NCBI RefSeq assembly: GCF_008329535.1
Contig: NZ_NPKR01000017.1
Coordinates: 1 to 64,000 of the forward strand
Length of the DNA: 64,000 nucleotides
Direction: 5' to 3'
Origin: Mycolicibacterium sp. P1-18
GTDB lineage: Bacteria; Actinomycetota; Actinomycetes; Mycobacteriales; Mycobacteriaceae
In this document: piece by piece, positions 40,740-49,552 of the stretch
How positions within the stretch are numbered: the stretch's first letter is position 1
How the letters are laid out: each line of letters opens with the position of its first letter
Program-made: the position numbers and the translations under genes
Notes under the pieces: generated by a model
Seen by the model: only the letters and a program-made list of their open reading frames with translations
Database searches by the model: none
What the model was told of the DNA's origin: nothing

Positions 40740-43472
40740 TCAGCCCGTCGGCGCACCGGCGACGTCGGACTCGGCGCCGAGAGCGCCGTGCAACTGGTTG
40801 CGGCGGGTGATCCCCAGCTTCGGGAACACCTTGTAGAGGTGGGCCGCGACGGTGCGGTGCGACAGGTAGATGCGGTCGGCGATCTCGCGGTTGGTCATGC
40901 CCGCGGCGGCCAGCTGCGCGATCTGCAGTTCCTGGGAGGTGAGGATGCCCGCCGCCCCGCTGGCGGCCGGCGACGGCGACGCGGCGACGCCGGCCGCGCG
41001 CAGCTCGCTTGCTGCACGGTTGGCGAAGGGCGTCGCCCCGGCGGTGTCGAAGGCGGTGAGGGCGACCGAGAGGTGGGCACGGGCGTCCACGATCCGACGG
41101 CGCCGGCGCAACCACTCGCCGTACAACAGATGCGTCCTGGCGACCTCCAGGTCGGCTGCCGGGCCCTGGGCCGCCGCCACCGACGCGGTGAAGTGGTCGT
41201 CGGCCTCGGTGTCGCACCGGGCGACCAGCGCGCGGGCCCGGTGCACCAGGAAGCTGTTCACCCCGAGCGACGCGGCCTGGTCTGCGACGGCTGCGACGAG
41301 TGGCCGGACCGCCTCGGCCTGGCCACAGCCGGCCGCCGCCTCGGCGACGTCGGCGATCGCCCACCGCACGCTGGTGCGGTGCAGCGACATCTTCGTCAGA
41401 TGACCCAGCGCCTCGGCGTGGTTGGACTCGCACAGGGCCGCCAGGCCGGCCGCCCAGTGGACGTCGTCGTGCCACAGCATCGTGGGATCGCGGGCCAACC
41501 AGTGCCGGGCCCGGTCGAGCGTGTGCCGCGCCAGGTCCGGCTGCCCCAGCCACGCCTGGGCGCGGGAGAGGATCGCCGCGGCCGATCCGGACGTCATCGG
41601 AAGGTTCATCGCCTCGGCCATGTTCAGAGCGTTCTCCGCGCTCGTGGTGGCGGCCCGAATCCTGCCCTGGGTCAACAGAATGTTCGCCTCGCCGCGCAAT
41701 CCTTCGCACTCGTTGGCCGGTGAGCCGTTCGCGCGGGCCTGCCTCTGCACGTGGCCGTAGCAGCGCAGCGCGCCGTCGCGGTCGGCGACGGCCTCGGCGG
41801 CCATGCCCAGCGACAGCAGGAGCAGCGGCTGGTCCGCCACCGCGGCAGTCAGCTGCGGCAGCCGGGCCCGCAGGCGCGCGCCCTCGCCGACGTCGTCGAC
41901 CAGCGCGAGACCGATGGCGAGCAGCGGGTCCGACGAATCGTCGACGCGGCGGATGGCGGCGGCGACGTCCATGCGCGAGTCCTCCGGCAAGCCGTGCATG
42001 CGACATTCGATTGCCGCCGCCCACAACAGTTCCCGCTGCCGCGGGTCACCCTCGACCTGCTTGCCCGCCAGGGCGACGAGTTCGTCCGCCGACTGCCCCG
42101 GGATCGCCGCGGTCGCGTTGAGGACGAACCGGGTGATGGCCAACTCGGTGCCGGTGATGCCCGGCTCGGCGAGCGGCTGCGCCTCCTGCAGAATGCGGAT
42201 GGCCTCCTCGATGAGGCCCGAACTCCGTGCCACGTTGGCGGCGGCGGCCAACCGCTCCACGCGACGGTCGAGCCCGGGGGTCAGCATCGCGGCACGGCGC
42301 AACGCCGCGGTGGCCTCGGCGCCGGCGCCGCGCGCCCGCGCACGGTCCGCGGCCCGCTCGAGGTCGGCGGCGACGTCTTCGTCGGGCCCGAACGACGCCT
42401 CGGCCCGATGCCAGGCCGCGCTGGTCGGATCGGCGACGGCGTCGGCCAGTGCCCGGTGCACGGTCGACCGCGACGACAGCGCGGCGGCACCGTAGGCCGT
42501 GGATCTGATGAGGGGATGCCGCAACCGAATGGTGCCGCCGCGCAGCGTGATCAGGCCGGAGGCCTCCAACGGGGCCAGGTGCTCGGCGACGTTCAATCCG
42601 AGACGCGCTGCGGCGCCGGCGATCTCGGTCACGATGCCGTCGCTTGCCGAGATCAGCAGCAGCAGTAGCCGGCTGTCGTCGGGCAGGACCTGAAGCTGGC
42701 TCAGGAAGGCACGTTCCACCCGGCGGCTGGTGGGCAACGGCTCGCCGGCGAAGAGCGCGGCGTCGGCGCCCTGGTCGCCGAGTGTGGCGGCCAGTTCGAT
42801 GACCGCCAGGGGGTTGCCGTCCGCCTGCTCGAGGACGCGCCGGCGGGCGTAGGCGTCGACGTCGTGGGCGGCCGTCTTCAGCGTCTCGGCCAGCAGTTCG
42901 GCGGCCTGGTCGCGGGGGAGGGGGCCCAACGACAACCGGGGCAACCCGTCCAGGGGCGGGGTCGAGCCGTCCAACGGGGTCCGCGTGGCACACAGCATCA
43001 TCAGGGGTGCGTTGGTCAGCCGGCGGGCGACGAAGGTCAGCACGTCGAGGGTCGACTGGTCCAGCCACTGGGCGTCGTCGACGATCAGCAGCAGGCGTCG
43101 CCGGCAGGCCGCTTCCTCGAGCAATCCGAGCACGGCGAGACTGACCAGCAGCCGGTCCGGTGCGGGCCCGTCGGCGAGCCCAAAGGCGGTCAGCAGGGCC
43201 GACTCCTGGCGCGGCGGCAGGGCCGAACTGTGCGCGAGGAGCGGATGGACGAGCTCGTGGAGTCCGGCGAATCCCATCTCAGTGTGGCTCTGCAATCCGG
43301 CGCAGCCGAGCTGGCCGTACCCGTTGGCCGTCGCCCACCGGATGGCCGCCTCGAGGAGCGTGGACTTCCCGATCCCGGGGTCGCCGTCCACGACCAGGGC
43401 GGCACCGCGCGTGGCGACGGCCGAGAGCGACTCGGTGACGACGGCGAGTTCCGTCGCCCGGCCGACCATCAC
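40740..43472 (-). CDS. Large ATP-binding LuxR-family regulator (LAL type)
   Basis: The protein has 910 residues. An AAA-like NTPase domain at the start carries Walker A GDPGIGKST at 30-38 and Walker B LLLIVDDAQWLD near 125-136. A long helical TPR-like region follows, and a LuxR helix-turn-helix ends the protein (LTSQELQIAQLAAAGMTNREIADRIYLSHRTVAAHLYKVF, cited in part). LAL proteins integrate nucleotide and ligand signals to activate transcription. The neighbouring efflux gene downstream is a possible target. Confidence 0.92.
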   Translation of the reverse strand: MMVGRATELAVVTESLSAVATRGAALVVDGDPGIGKSTLLEAAIRWATANGYGQLGCAGLQSHTEMGFAGLHELVHPLLAHSSALPPRQESALLTAFGLADGPAPDRLLVSLAVLGLLEEAACRRRLLLIVDDAQWLDQSTLDVLTFVARRLTNAPLMMLCATRTPLDGSTPPLDGLPRLSLGPLPRDQAAELLAETLKTAAHDVDAYARRRVLEQADGNPLAVIELAATLGDQGADAALFAGEPLPTSRRVERAFLSQLQVLPDDSRLLLLLISASDGIVTEIAGAAARLGLNVAEHLAPLEASGLITLRGGTIRLRHPLIRSTAYGAAALSSRSTVHRALADAVADPTSAAWHRAEASFGPDEDVAADLERAADRARARGAGAEATAALRRAAMLTPGLDRRVERLAAAANVARSSGLIEEAIRILQEAQPLAEPGITGTELAITRFVLNATAAIPGQSADELVALAGKQVEGDPRQRELLWAAAIECRMHGLPEDSRMDVAAAIRRVDDSSDPLLAIGLALVDDVGEGARLRARLPQLTAAVADQPLLLLSLGMAAEAVADRDGALRCYGHVQRQARANGSPANECEGLRGEANILLTQGRIRAATTSAENALNMAEAMNLPMTSGSAAAILSRAQAWLGQPDLARHTLDRARHWLARDPTMLWHDDVHWAAGLAALCESNHAEALGHLTKMSLHRTSVRWAIADVAEAAAGCGQAEAVRPLVAAVADQAASLGVNSFLVHRARALVARCDTEADDHFTASVAAAQGPAADLEVARTHLLYGEWLRRRRRIVDARAHLSVALTAFDTAGATPFANRAASELRAAGVAASPSPAASGAAGILTSQELQIAQLAAAGMTNREIADRIYLSHRTVAAHLYKVFPKLGITRRNQLHGALGAESDVAGAPTG

Positions 43473-43496
43473 GCGCTCAAGTTACCAGAGCTGAGT

Positions 43497-43508
43497 TTGG
43501 CACGCCAA
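43497..43508. promoter_or_regulatory. TTGGC-AC-GCCAA inverted repeat
   Basis: This perfect 5+2+5 dyad lies 18 bases upstream of the HxlR gene, between it and the divergent LAL regulator. HxlR-family proteins bind such dyads next to their own promoters, so it is a candidate autoregulatory site. Confidence 0.45.
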
Positions 43509-43526
43509 CCTAGATAGAATGCGGAG

Positions 43527-43979
43527 ATGCGACGTGATGCGTGGTCCGAGGACGTGTGCCCGATCGCGCGCACGATGTCCTTTCTGGGGCAACCGTGGAC
43601 GATGCTGATCCTGCGCGAGGTGTTCCTGGGGCGATCCCGGTTCTCGGAGTTCCGTGACGAACTGGGCGTCGCGTCCGACGTCCTGACCGCTCGACTCGGC
43701 GAGTTGGTGGCCGGCGGCGTCCTCGAGGTCGTCGACTACCAGGTGGCCGGCGACCGCCGACGCAGCCGGTACGTGGTGACCCGGGCCGGACAGGACTTGA
43801 TCTCCGTCGTCGCCGCGATCGGCCAGTGGGGGCACGTGCACCTCGCCAAGGCCGACAGCAGCGACTACCGCTTCGTGGAGGCCGCCACCGGCGAGCCCGT
43901 CGGCATCGCGTTCCGCCGCCGGGACGGTGAACGCGTGCGTTCGGCGGAGGTCACCCTGGTGGACCGCAGCGCGACCTAG
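43527..43979 (+). CDS. HxlR-family transcriptional regulator
   Basis: This 150-residue winged-helix protein has the HxlR signature CPIARTMSFLGQPWTMLILREVFLG followed by RFSEFRDELGVASDVLTARL (each cited in part). Cys11 near the N-terminus matches the redox- or electrophile-sensing Cys of HypR/YodB-type members. It heads a run of four genes encoding a hydrolase, an unknown protein, an MBL-fold enzyme and an RclA-like reductase, which it probably controls. Confidence 0.9.
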   Translation: MRRDAWSEDVCPIARTMSFLGQPWTMLILREVFLGRSRFSEFRDELGVASDVLTARLGELVAGGVLEVVDYQVAGDRRRSRYVVTRAGQDLISVVAAIGQWGHVHLAKADSSDYRFVEAATGEPVGIAFRRRDGERVRSAEVTLVDRSAT

Positions 43980-44041
43980 CGTCTTCGACGGCAGTCATCT
44001 GACGGATACCCGCGGCGGGTGCGACCCGTCATCGTCGTCGC

Positions 44042-44905
44042 ATGACGATCACGACTGACCGCACCGCCACGGCCGACGCGCCGAACCTGCGCGTCGACGT
44101 CGCGGGTGACACCCTGGCCTACCGGCGCTTCGGTGCACCCGCGACGTCGCTGCCGCCCCTGGTGCTGCTGCAGCACTTCCGCGGCAACCTCGACTACTGG
44201 GACCCCGCGCTGCTCGACGTGCTTGCCGCCGAGCGTGAGGTGGTGACCGTCGACCTGCCCGGCGTCGGGGGATCCACCGGGACCACGTCGGTCGACGTCG
44301 CGGGGATGGCCCGCGACGCCCTGCGGTTCGTCGACGCGTTGGGCTTGACGACCGTTGACCTGCTGGGGTTCTCGCTCGGCGGGCACATCGCCCAGGAGAT
44401 CGCCCTGGTGCGGCCACGGCTGCCCCGCCGCCTCGTGCTCGCCGGCACCGCCCCGCAGGGAGCCCCGGACCTGCACCGCTGGTCCGACGACGTCTACGAA
44501 TACGCCTGCGGAGACGTCATCACCCCGGAGAACTTCCTGGCGCTGTTCTTCTCCGGCTCGGAGGCCAGCGTCCAGCGCGGCTGGGAGTATCTGGCCCGCA
44601 CCCACGCGCGCACGGAGGACCGAGACACCGAGACCACGCTGGCGTGCCGGGACGCCCAGTATCAGGCGTTGATGACCTGGGGGATACCGGAAAGCTGCAA
44701 GCTGGAACGGCTTTCGGCGATCACGCAGCCCACCCTGGTCGCCAACGGCGACAACGACACCATGATGTCGACGAAGAACAGCTACCTGCTGGCCGAACGG
44801 ATCCGCGGGGCCCAACTACGCATCTACCCGGACTCCGGTCACGGCTTCCTCGACCAGTACCCGGTCGACTTCGGCCACCACATCCGCCAGTTCCTCGGAC
44901 GCTGA
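44042..44905 (+). CDS. Alpha/beta hydrolase
   Basis: This 287-residue protein has the nucleophile elbow G-F-S-L-G with Ser111. The oxyanion segment is QHFRGN, and the Asp and His lie in NGDNDTM and DSGHGFLDQYP. It is typical of haloperoxidase/esterase relatives. It is 62 bases after the HxlR gene and ten bases before the next gene, so it is probably the first enzyme of the operon. The substrate is unknown. Confidence 0.9.
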   Translation: MTITTDRTATADAPNLRVDVAGDTLAYRRFGAPATSLPPLVLLQHFRGNLDYWDPALLDVLAAEREVVTVDLPGVGGSTGTTSVDVAGMARDALRFVDALGLTTVDLLGFSLGGHIAQEIALVRPRLPRRLVLAGTAPQGAPDLHRWSDDVYEYACGDVITPENFLALFFSGSEASVQRGWEYLARTHARTEDRDTETTLACRDAQYQALMTWGIPESCKLERLSAITQPTLVANGDNDTMMSTKNSYLLAERIRGAQLRIYPDSGHGFLDQYPVDFGHHIRQFLGR

Positions 44906-44915
44906 AGGGCCCGCC

Positions 44916-45635
44916 ATGACAGACCTACTCACCAAGACCCTGCAGGCCTACGGAGGCCTCGACCGGTGGAACCAGCTGACCTCGGTGAGCGCGCACAAGC
45001 GCTTCGGTGGCGCCATCTGGGACATCAAGCAGGTCCCCGGAATCGTCGACGACGGTGAGGTGACCGTGTGGTTGAAGGACCAGCGCACCTCCCTGCGGCC
45101 GTTCACCGCTCCCGATCTGGTGACGGCCTACACCCCGGACCGGGTGGGCATCGAGACGCTGGCCGGTGACGTCGTGGAGGTGCTTGATCGTCCGCGCTCG
45201 TCATTCGCCGGGCACACTCTCGAAACACCCTGGACCACACTGCAACTCGCATACTTCACCGGCTATGCGATGTGGACCTACACGGCCGAGCCGTTCAACC
45301 TGCTGTTGCCCGGGGTGCGCACCGAGGAGGGCGAATCCTGGACCGAGGACGGCAAGCGGTGGCGACGGTTGCACGTGAGCTACCCCGACACCGTCGCCAC
45401 CCACAGCCCGCATCAGGTGCTCTACGTCGACGACGACGGCCTGATCCAGCGCCGCGACTACCAGGTCGACATCGCCGGTGGTTCACCAGCGGCACATTAC
45501 GTCTCGGACTTCGACGAGATCGGCGGCGTCGTCGTCCCGCGGACCCGGATGATCTACGTCCGCGATGGGGACAACCACCCGATCCCCGACCAACTCGTCG
45601 TGTCCATCGAACTCACCGACCTCGTAGTCGACTGA
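44916..45635 (+). CDS. Uncharacterised beta-rich protein in HxlR operon
   Basis: The protein has 239 residues, no signal peptide, and many alternating strands with conserved-looking Trp and Tyr (WTYTAEPFNLLLPGV, QRRDYQVDIAGG). The layout recalls LolA/LppX-type lipid-binding half-barrels, but without a secretion signal. It may bind a hydrophobic substrate for the flanking hydrolase and metallo-beta-lactamase-fold enzyme. The function is unassigned. Confidence 0.75.
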   Translation: MTDLLTKTLQAYGGLDRWNQLTSVSAHKRFGGAIWDIKQVPGIVDDGEVTVWLKDQRTSLRPFTAPDLVTAYTPDRVGIETLAGDVVEVLDRPRSSFAGHTLETPWTTLQLAYFTGYAMWTYTAEPFNLLLPGVRTEEGESWTEDGKRWRRLHVSYPDTVATHSPHQVLYVDDDGLIQRRDYQVDIAGGSPAAHYVSDFDEIGGVVVPRTRMIYVRDGDNHPIPDQLVVSIELTDLVVD

Positions 45636-45646
45636 CGGGCCCTGCC

Positions 45647-46504
45647 ATGAGCGCCCTGACCCTCGACGTCTTCACGTCGGACTACAAGCCGATTCCGCAC
45701 GGCGGCGTCACCGGCTGGGACCCGAGCCGGCAGGCCACCTGGCCGGCGACGACCGCCACGCTGATCGGCGGCCCCCGGCACGCGGTGCTCGTCGACGCGC
45801 TGCTGACCACCTCCGAGGGTGAGCGCCTGGCCCGGTGGGTGCCGGAGACGACGGCCGCCGACCTCGAACTGGTCTACGTCACGCACGGCCACGCCGACCA
45901 CTTCTTCGGCGCCGGACCCTTACTCGACCGATACCCGGCGGCCCGGTTGGTGTCGCGCCCCGAGGTCGTCGAGGAGGCGCGGCTGCAGACGACCGACGCG
46001 TCCATCGCCACCTGGAGCTCGTGGTTCGACGGCCAATTCGACCTCGCCGCAGCGGTTCCCGAGGGGTATCCGGACGACGCGATCGACCTCGACGGGCGCC
46101 CGTTGCGCGTCGTCGCGGTGGGGGGCGCCGACGGGGCCACCGCAACCGTCGTCCACGTCCCGGACCTGGACGTGGTCATCAGCGGCGACATCGCCTACAA
46201 CGGCATCCATCCGTGGCTGTGGGGGTCGACCCCTGCGAGCCGGGCGGAGTGGTCGGCATCGCTCGACGCGCTCGAAGCTCTGCGGCCGCGCACCGTCGTC
46301 GCGGGACACCGTGATCCCGGCGCCCCGGACGACGACGCCCATCGAATCCTCGACCACACCCGCCGGTACCTCGACGACTTCGACCGCGCCGTCACGCAGG
46401 CGGGCACTCCCGCCGGCGTCGTCGACGCCATGATGGCGATCTATGCCGATCTCGGCAATCCCTACACCCTGTACGCGGCGGCGATGACACAGTTCCCGTC
46501 ATGA
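45647..46504 (+). CDS. Metallo-beta-lactamase-fold hydrolase
   Basis: This 285-residue protein has the metal motif H-x-H-x-D-H (THGHADHFFG) near residue 85, an Asp ligand in ISGDIAYNG and a late His in AGHRDPG, so both zinc sites can be assembled. The fold hydrolyses esters, lactones or thioesters. ATG 45647 is 12 bases after the preceding stop, within the HxlR operon. No lactonase-specific feature is certain. Confidence 0.88.
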   Translation: MSALTLDVFTSDYKPIPHGGVTGWDPSRQATWPATTATLIGGPRHAVLVDALLTTSEGERLARWVPETTAADLELVYVTHGHADHFFGAGPLLDRYPAARLVSRPEVVEEARLQTTDASIATWSSWFDGQFDLAAAVPEGYPDDAIDLDGRPLRVVAVGGADGATATVVHVPDLDVVISGDIAYNGIHPWLWGSTPASRAEWSASLDALEALRPRTVVAGHRDPGAPDDDAHRILDHTRRYLDDFDRAVTQAGTPAGVVDAMMAIYADLGNPYTLYAAAMTQFPS

Positions 46505-46517
46505 CGAGGAGAGCACC

Positions 46518-47906
46518 ATGAGCCATCAAGACAACTCCATCGCGGCCGACCTTGCCGTGATCGGGTTCGGCAAGGGCGCCAAGACGTTGGCCGCCACCCT
46601 CGGGCGGCAGGGCAAGCGGGTGGTGATGATCGAGCAGTCCGCGCAGATGTACGGCGGCACGTGCATCAACATCGGCTGCGTGCCGACCAAGTCCCTTGTC
46701 TACCAAGCAGAACAACTCAGCGATCGCAATCCCGCCGCCTACCACCGGGCGGTGGAGACCGAACTCGCCCTGACCGCGAAGCTACGGGCGGACAACTTCG
46801 CCATGCTCGACGGCATCGCGTCGGTGACGGTGCTCACCGGCCGGGCCGAATTCGTCGACCCGCACACCGTGTCGGTCACCCTCGTCGACGGCGGCGGGAC
46901 GGTCGTGGTGTCCGCCGAGCACGTCGTCGTCAGCACCGGTTCCGAGCCCCGGATTCCGGACGTCCCGGGCTTGGTGGACAGCGGCGTGATGGCCACGAGC
47001 ACCGACCTGCTCGCGACACCGGAGCTGCCCCGGCGTCTCGTCGTCCTCGGCGGCGGCTACGTGGGTTTGGAGTTCGCGGCCATGTACGCCGCGTACGGCT
47101 CGGCGGTCACGGTGCTCGAACGCCACTCCGAGATCCTCGGCCAGGAGGACGACGACGTCGCCGCGTGCGCCCGGGACCTGTTGCGCGAGAACGGCGTCAC
47201 CGTCGTGACCGACGCCGAGGTCCGCGAGGTGCGGACCGGTGCGGACGCACCGGCGACGGTGATCTACCACCGCCACGGCACGATCGACTCGGTCGACGCC
47301 GACGTCATCCTGGCGGCCGCGGGACGGCGTCCCGTCACCGACGCGCTGCGGTTGGACGTGGCGGGCATCGACCTGACCGACGCCGGTGCGGTGGCCGTCG
47401 ACGAGCACCTGCGCACCAGCCAGCCGCACGTCTTCGCGACGGGGGACGTCAACGGGGGCCCGCAGTTCACCTACGTCTCCCTCGACGACTACCGCATCGT
47501 GCTCGACCAACTCGCGGGATCCGGCACCCGCAGCACGGCGGACCGGAGGGCCGTGCCGTACACGCTCTTCATGACGCCGCCGCTCGCGCGGGTGGGCCTG
47601 ACCGAACGCGAGGCCCGCGCGTCCGGTCGGCGGGTGCGGGTCGCGGCGTTGCCCGTCGCCGCGATGGCGACGGTGCCGCGAGCACGCATCGTCGACGAGG
47701 CGCGCGGCATGATGAAGGTCGTGGTCGACGCCGACGACGACACCATCCTGGGCGCGGCGCTGCTGAGCTACGACTCCCACGAGGTGATCAACGTGGTGTC
47801 CCTGGCGATGCGCCACGGCATCACCGCCGCCCAGCTGCGCGACGAGATCTACACGCACCCGTCCATGACCGAGGCGTTCAACCAGCTCCTCGGCGCGCTG
47901 ACGTGA
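46518..47906 (+). CDS. RclA-like flavin disulfide reductase
   Basis: The protein has 462 residues. FAD motif GFGKGA is at about 16-21, a redox pair Cys49-Cys54 in GGTCINIGCVPTK, the NAD motif GGGYVG, the FAD segment FATGDVNG and a C-terminal HPSMTE with the catalytic His/Glu. The GFGKGAKTLA start is characteristic of RclA, which protects E. coli from hypochlorous acid and reduces copper. AGGAGA precedes the ATG. Last gene of the HxlR operon. Confidence 0.88.
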   Translation: MSHQDNSIAADLAVIGFGKGAKTLAATLGRQGKRVVMIEQSAQMYGGTCINIGCVPTKSLVYQAEQLSDRNPAAYHRAVETELALTAKLRADNFAMLDGIASVTVLTGRAEFVDPHTVSVTLVDGGGTVVVSAEHVVVSTGSEPRIPDVPGLVDSGVMATSTDLLATPELPRRLVVLGGGYVGLEFAAMYAAYGSAVTVLERHSEILGQEDDDVAACARDLLRENGVTVVTDAEVREVRTGADAPATVIYHRHGTIDSVDADVILAAAGRRPVTDALRLDVAGIDLTDAGAVAVDEHLRTSQPHVFATGDVNGGPQFTYVSLDDYRIVLDQLAGSGTRSTADRRAVPYTLFMTPPLARVGLTEREARASGRRVRVAALPVAAMATVPRARIVDEARGMMKVVVDADDDTILGAALLSYDSHEVINVVSLAMRHGITAAQLRDEIYTHPSMTEAFNQLLGALT

Positions 47907-47919
47907 CGCTGGTGGGTGC

Positions 47920-48744
47920 TCAGCGGCCGCCTGCCCCGCCAAAGTACTTCTGGCTCAACGCCGCGTAGGTGCCGTCGTGGCTGGCGACGTCGAGCCAGTG
48001 GTCCGTCCACCGCAGCAGCTCCTCCGAACCCGTCGGGAGGAGGTACGCCTTCTGCTCCGAGGTGAACGGGTGGTCCACGGCGACACCGCAGAGCGCCCGG
48101 TTCGTCGAAGTCTGCCAACGTATTTCGCTGACGTCGGTGATCATCACGTCGGCGGCGCCGGCTGCCAGCTGGTCGAAGATGGTGTTGTTGTCCGGCCACG
48201 TCACGATCGACGCTTGGTGCAGGTGGCTCTGGTCGAACGCGGCGTTGCCGCCCCCGGGGTTGACGATGACGCGCACTCCCGGTTGGTCGACGTCGGCGAG
48301 GTCGTGGAAGCGGTCCGCCTCGTCGCAGCGGGTGATCGCGGCCTTGCCGTCCTGGAGGTAGGGCGTGGTGAACCGGGCTTGCTTGGCCCGCTCCGGGCTG
48401 ACGCTGATACCGCCCATGGCGAGGTCGCACGTGGCGCCGACGTCGGCCACCAGCGTCTTCCACGTGGTGGGCACCAACTCCAACCGGACTCCGAGCGCGC
48501 GGGCCATGTCACCGGCCGCGTCGACGTCGAAGCCGCTCCACGTCCCGTCCGGCGCTCGGTAGGTGAACGGGCGGTAGTCCCCCGTGCTGCAGACGCGCAG
48601 CACGCCGTTCTGCGCGATCGACCTGGGTGCGGCGGATGCGGTGGGTGCCTGGGCCGGCTCGGGGGCGCGGGCGCAACCACCCACCAGCGCGACGACGGCC
48701 GCGATCGCGACCATCCAACCACCATGTCGCCCGGCGCGTCCCAT
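47920..48744 (-). CDS. Orphan solute-binding lipoprotein, type 3
   Basis: The protein has 274 residues. A hydrophobic signal ends in VGGC (Cys about 24), followed by a type 3 solute-binding domain (STGDYRPFTYRAPDGTWSGFDVDAAGDMARALG, cited in part). This sequence style also occurs in periplasmic cyclohexadienyl dehydratases (PheC), so enzymatic activity is possible. No permease or ATPase is adjacent. It converges on the RclA-like gene, 13 bases apart. Confidence 0.82.
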   Translation of the reverse strand: MGRAGRHGGWMVAIAAVVALVGGCARAPEPAQAPTASAAPRSIAQNGVLRVCSTGDYRPFTYRAPDGTWSGFDVDAAGDMARALGVRLELVPTTWKTLVADVGATCDLAMGGISVSPERAKQARFTTPYLQDGKAAITRCDEADRFHDLADVDQPGVRVIVNPGGGNAAFDQSHLHQASIVTWPDNNTIFDQLAAGAADVMITDVSEIRWQTSTNRALCGVAVDHPFTSEQKAYLLPTGSEELLRWTDHWLDVASHDGTYAALSQKYFGGAGGR

Positions 48745-48822
48745 CGCACCATTGTGCGCCGGTGTCCCGGACCCGTGCGTGTCCAACCACCGAACGGCCG
48801 TCCGGGGTGAAGAATCCCAGGC

Positions 48823-49539
48823 ATGCTGGCCGTCGACTTGTTGACCAGGGTGGGTTTGGCGACGGTGCTCGGCGTCGCGATCGGCTTCGAGCGGCAGTGG
48901 CGGTCCAGGATGGCCGGTCTGCAGACGATGGCGTTGGTCAGCATGGGATCGGCGCTGTTCCTCATCCTCAGCGCATACAGCTTCGACCAGAGCGGCGACC
49001 GGCTGCGTGTCGCCGCTCAAATCGTCTCGGGGGTCGGCTTTCTCGGCGCCGGCGTCATCATGAAGCAGGGGCTGTCGGTGACGGGCCTCAACACCGCGGC
49101 CACGCTGTGGGCGACCGCCGCCGTCGGGGCGTTGGCCGGCGCCTGGATGTGGCGGGAGGCGCTCGCGGGCACCGCCATCGTGGTGGCGGGGAACTGGTTC
49201 CTGCAACCACTGGGCGCGAGGATGGACCGCGCCCACTCGAAGCAGCGTGACGCGACACCGGCGGAGTACGTCCTCGAGGTCGTGTGCCAACGGGGCGTCG
49301 AGGAAGAACTGAGAGTGCTGGTCTCTCAGGCGTTGCCGGCGCCGGCATTCCAGCTCCGCGCGATGCACCTGAATCGGGCGCAGGCCGCCGACGCCGTGAT
49401 GCTGCAGGCCGAGTTCCTGACCGCGGCCCGTGACGACGACAGCGCCGTCGAGGCCGTGCGGGCACTGAGCCCACGGCCGGGAGTCACCTCGGTGCGCTGG
49501 AGCATCGCCCACGAGGACGCCGCCGACTGGTCGCGGTGA
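48823..49539 (+). CDS. MgtC/SapB-family membrane protein
   Basis: The protein has 238 residues. Four to five membrane helices carry MgtC signatures: IGFERQWRSRMAGLQT, LVSMGSALF, VSGVGFLGAGVI and GLNTAATLWATAAVG. The C-terminal ~95 residues form a small ACT-like cytoplasmic domain. MgtC proteins support growth at low magnesium and in macrophages by inhibiting ATP synthase. It is divergent from the orphan solute-binding gene. Confidence 0.9.
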   Translation: MLAVDLLTRVGLATVLGVAIGFERQWRSRMAGLQTMALVSMGSALFLILSAYSFDQSGDRLRVAAQIVSGVGFLGAGVIMKQGLSVTGLNTAATLWATAAVGALAGAWMWREALAGTAIVVAGNWFLQPLGARMDRAHSKQRDATPAEYVLEVVCQRGVEEELRVLVSQALPAPAFQLRAMHLNRAQAADAVMLQAEFLTAARDDDSAVEAVRALSPRPGVTSVRWSIAHEDAADWSR

Positions 49540-49552
49540 CGTCTGGCGCCGG

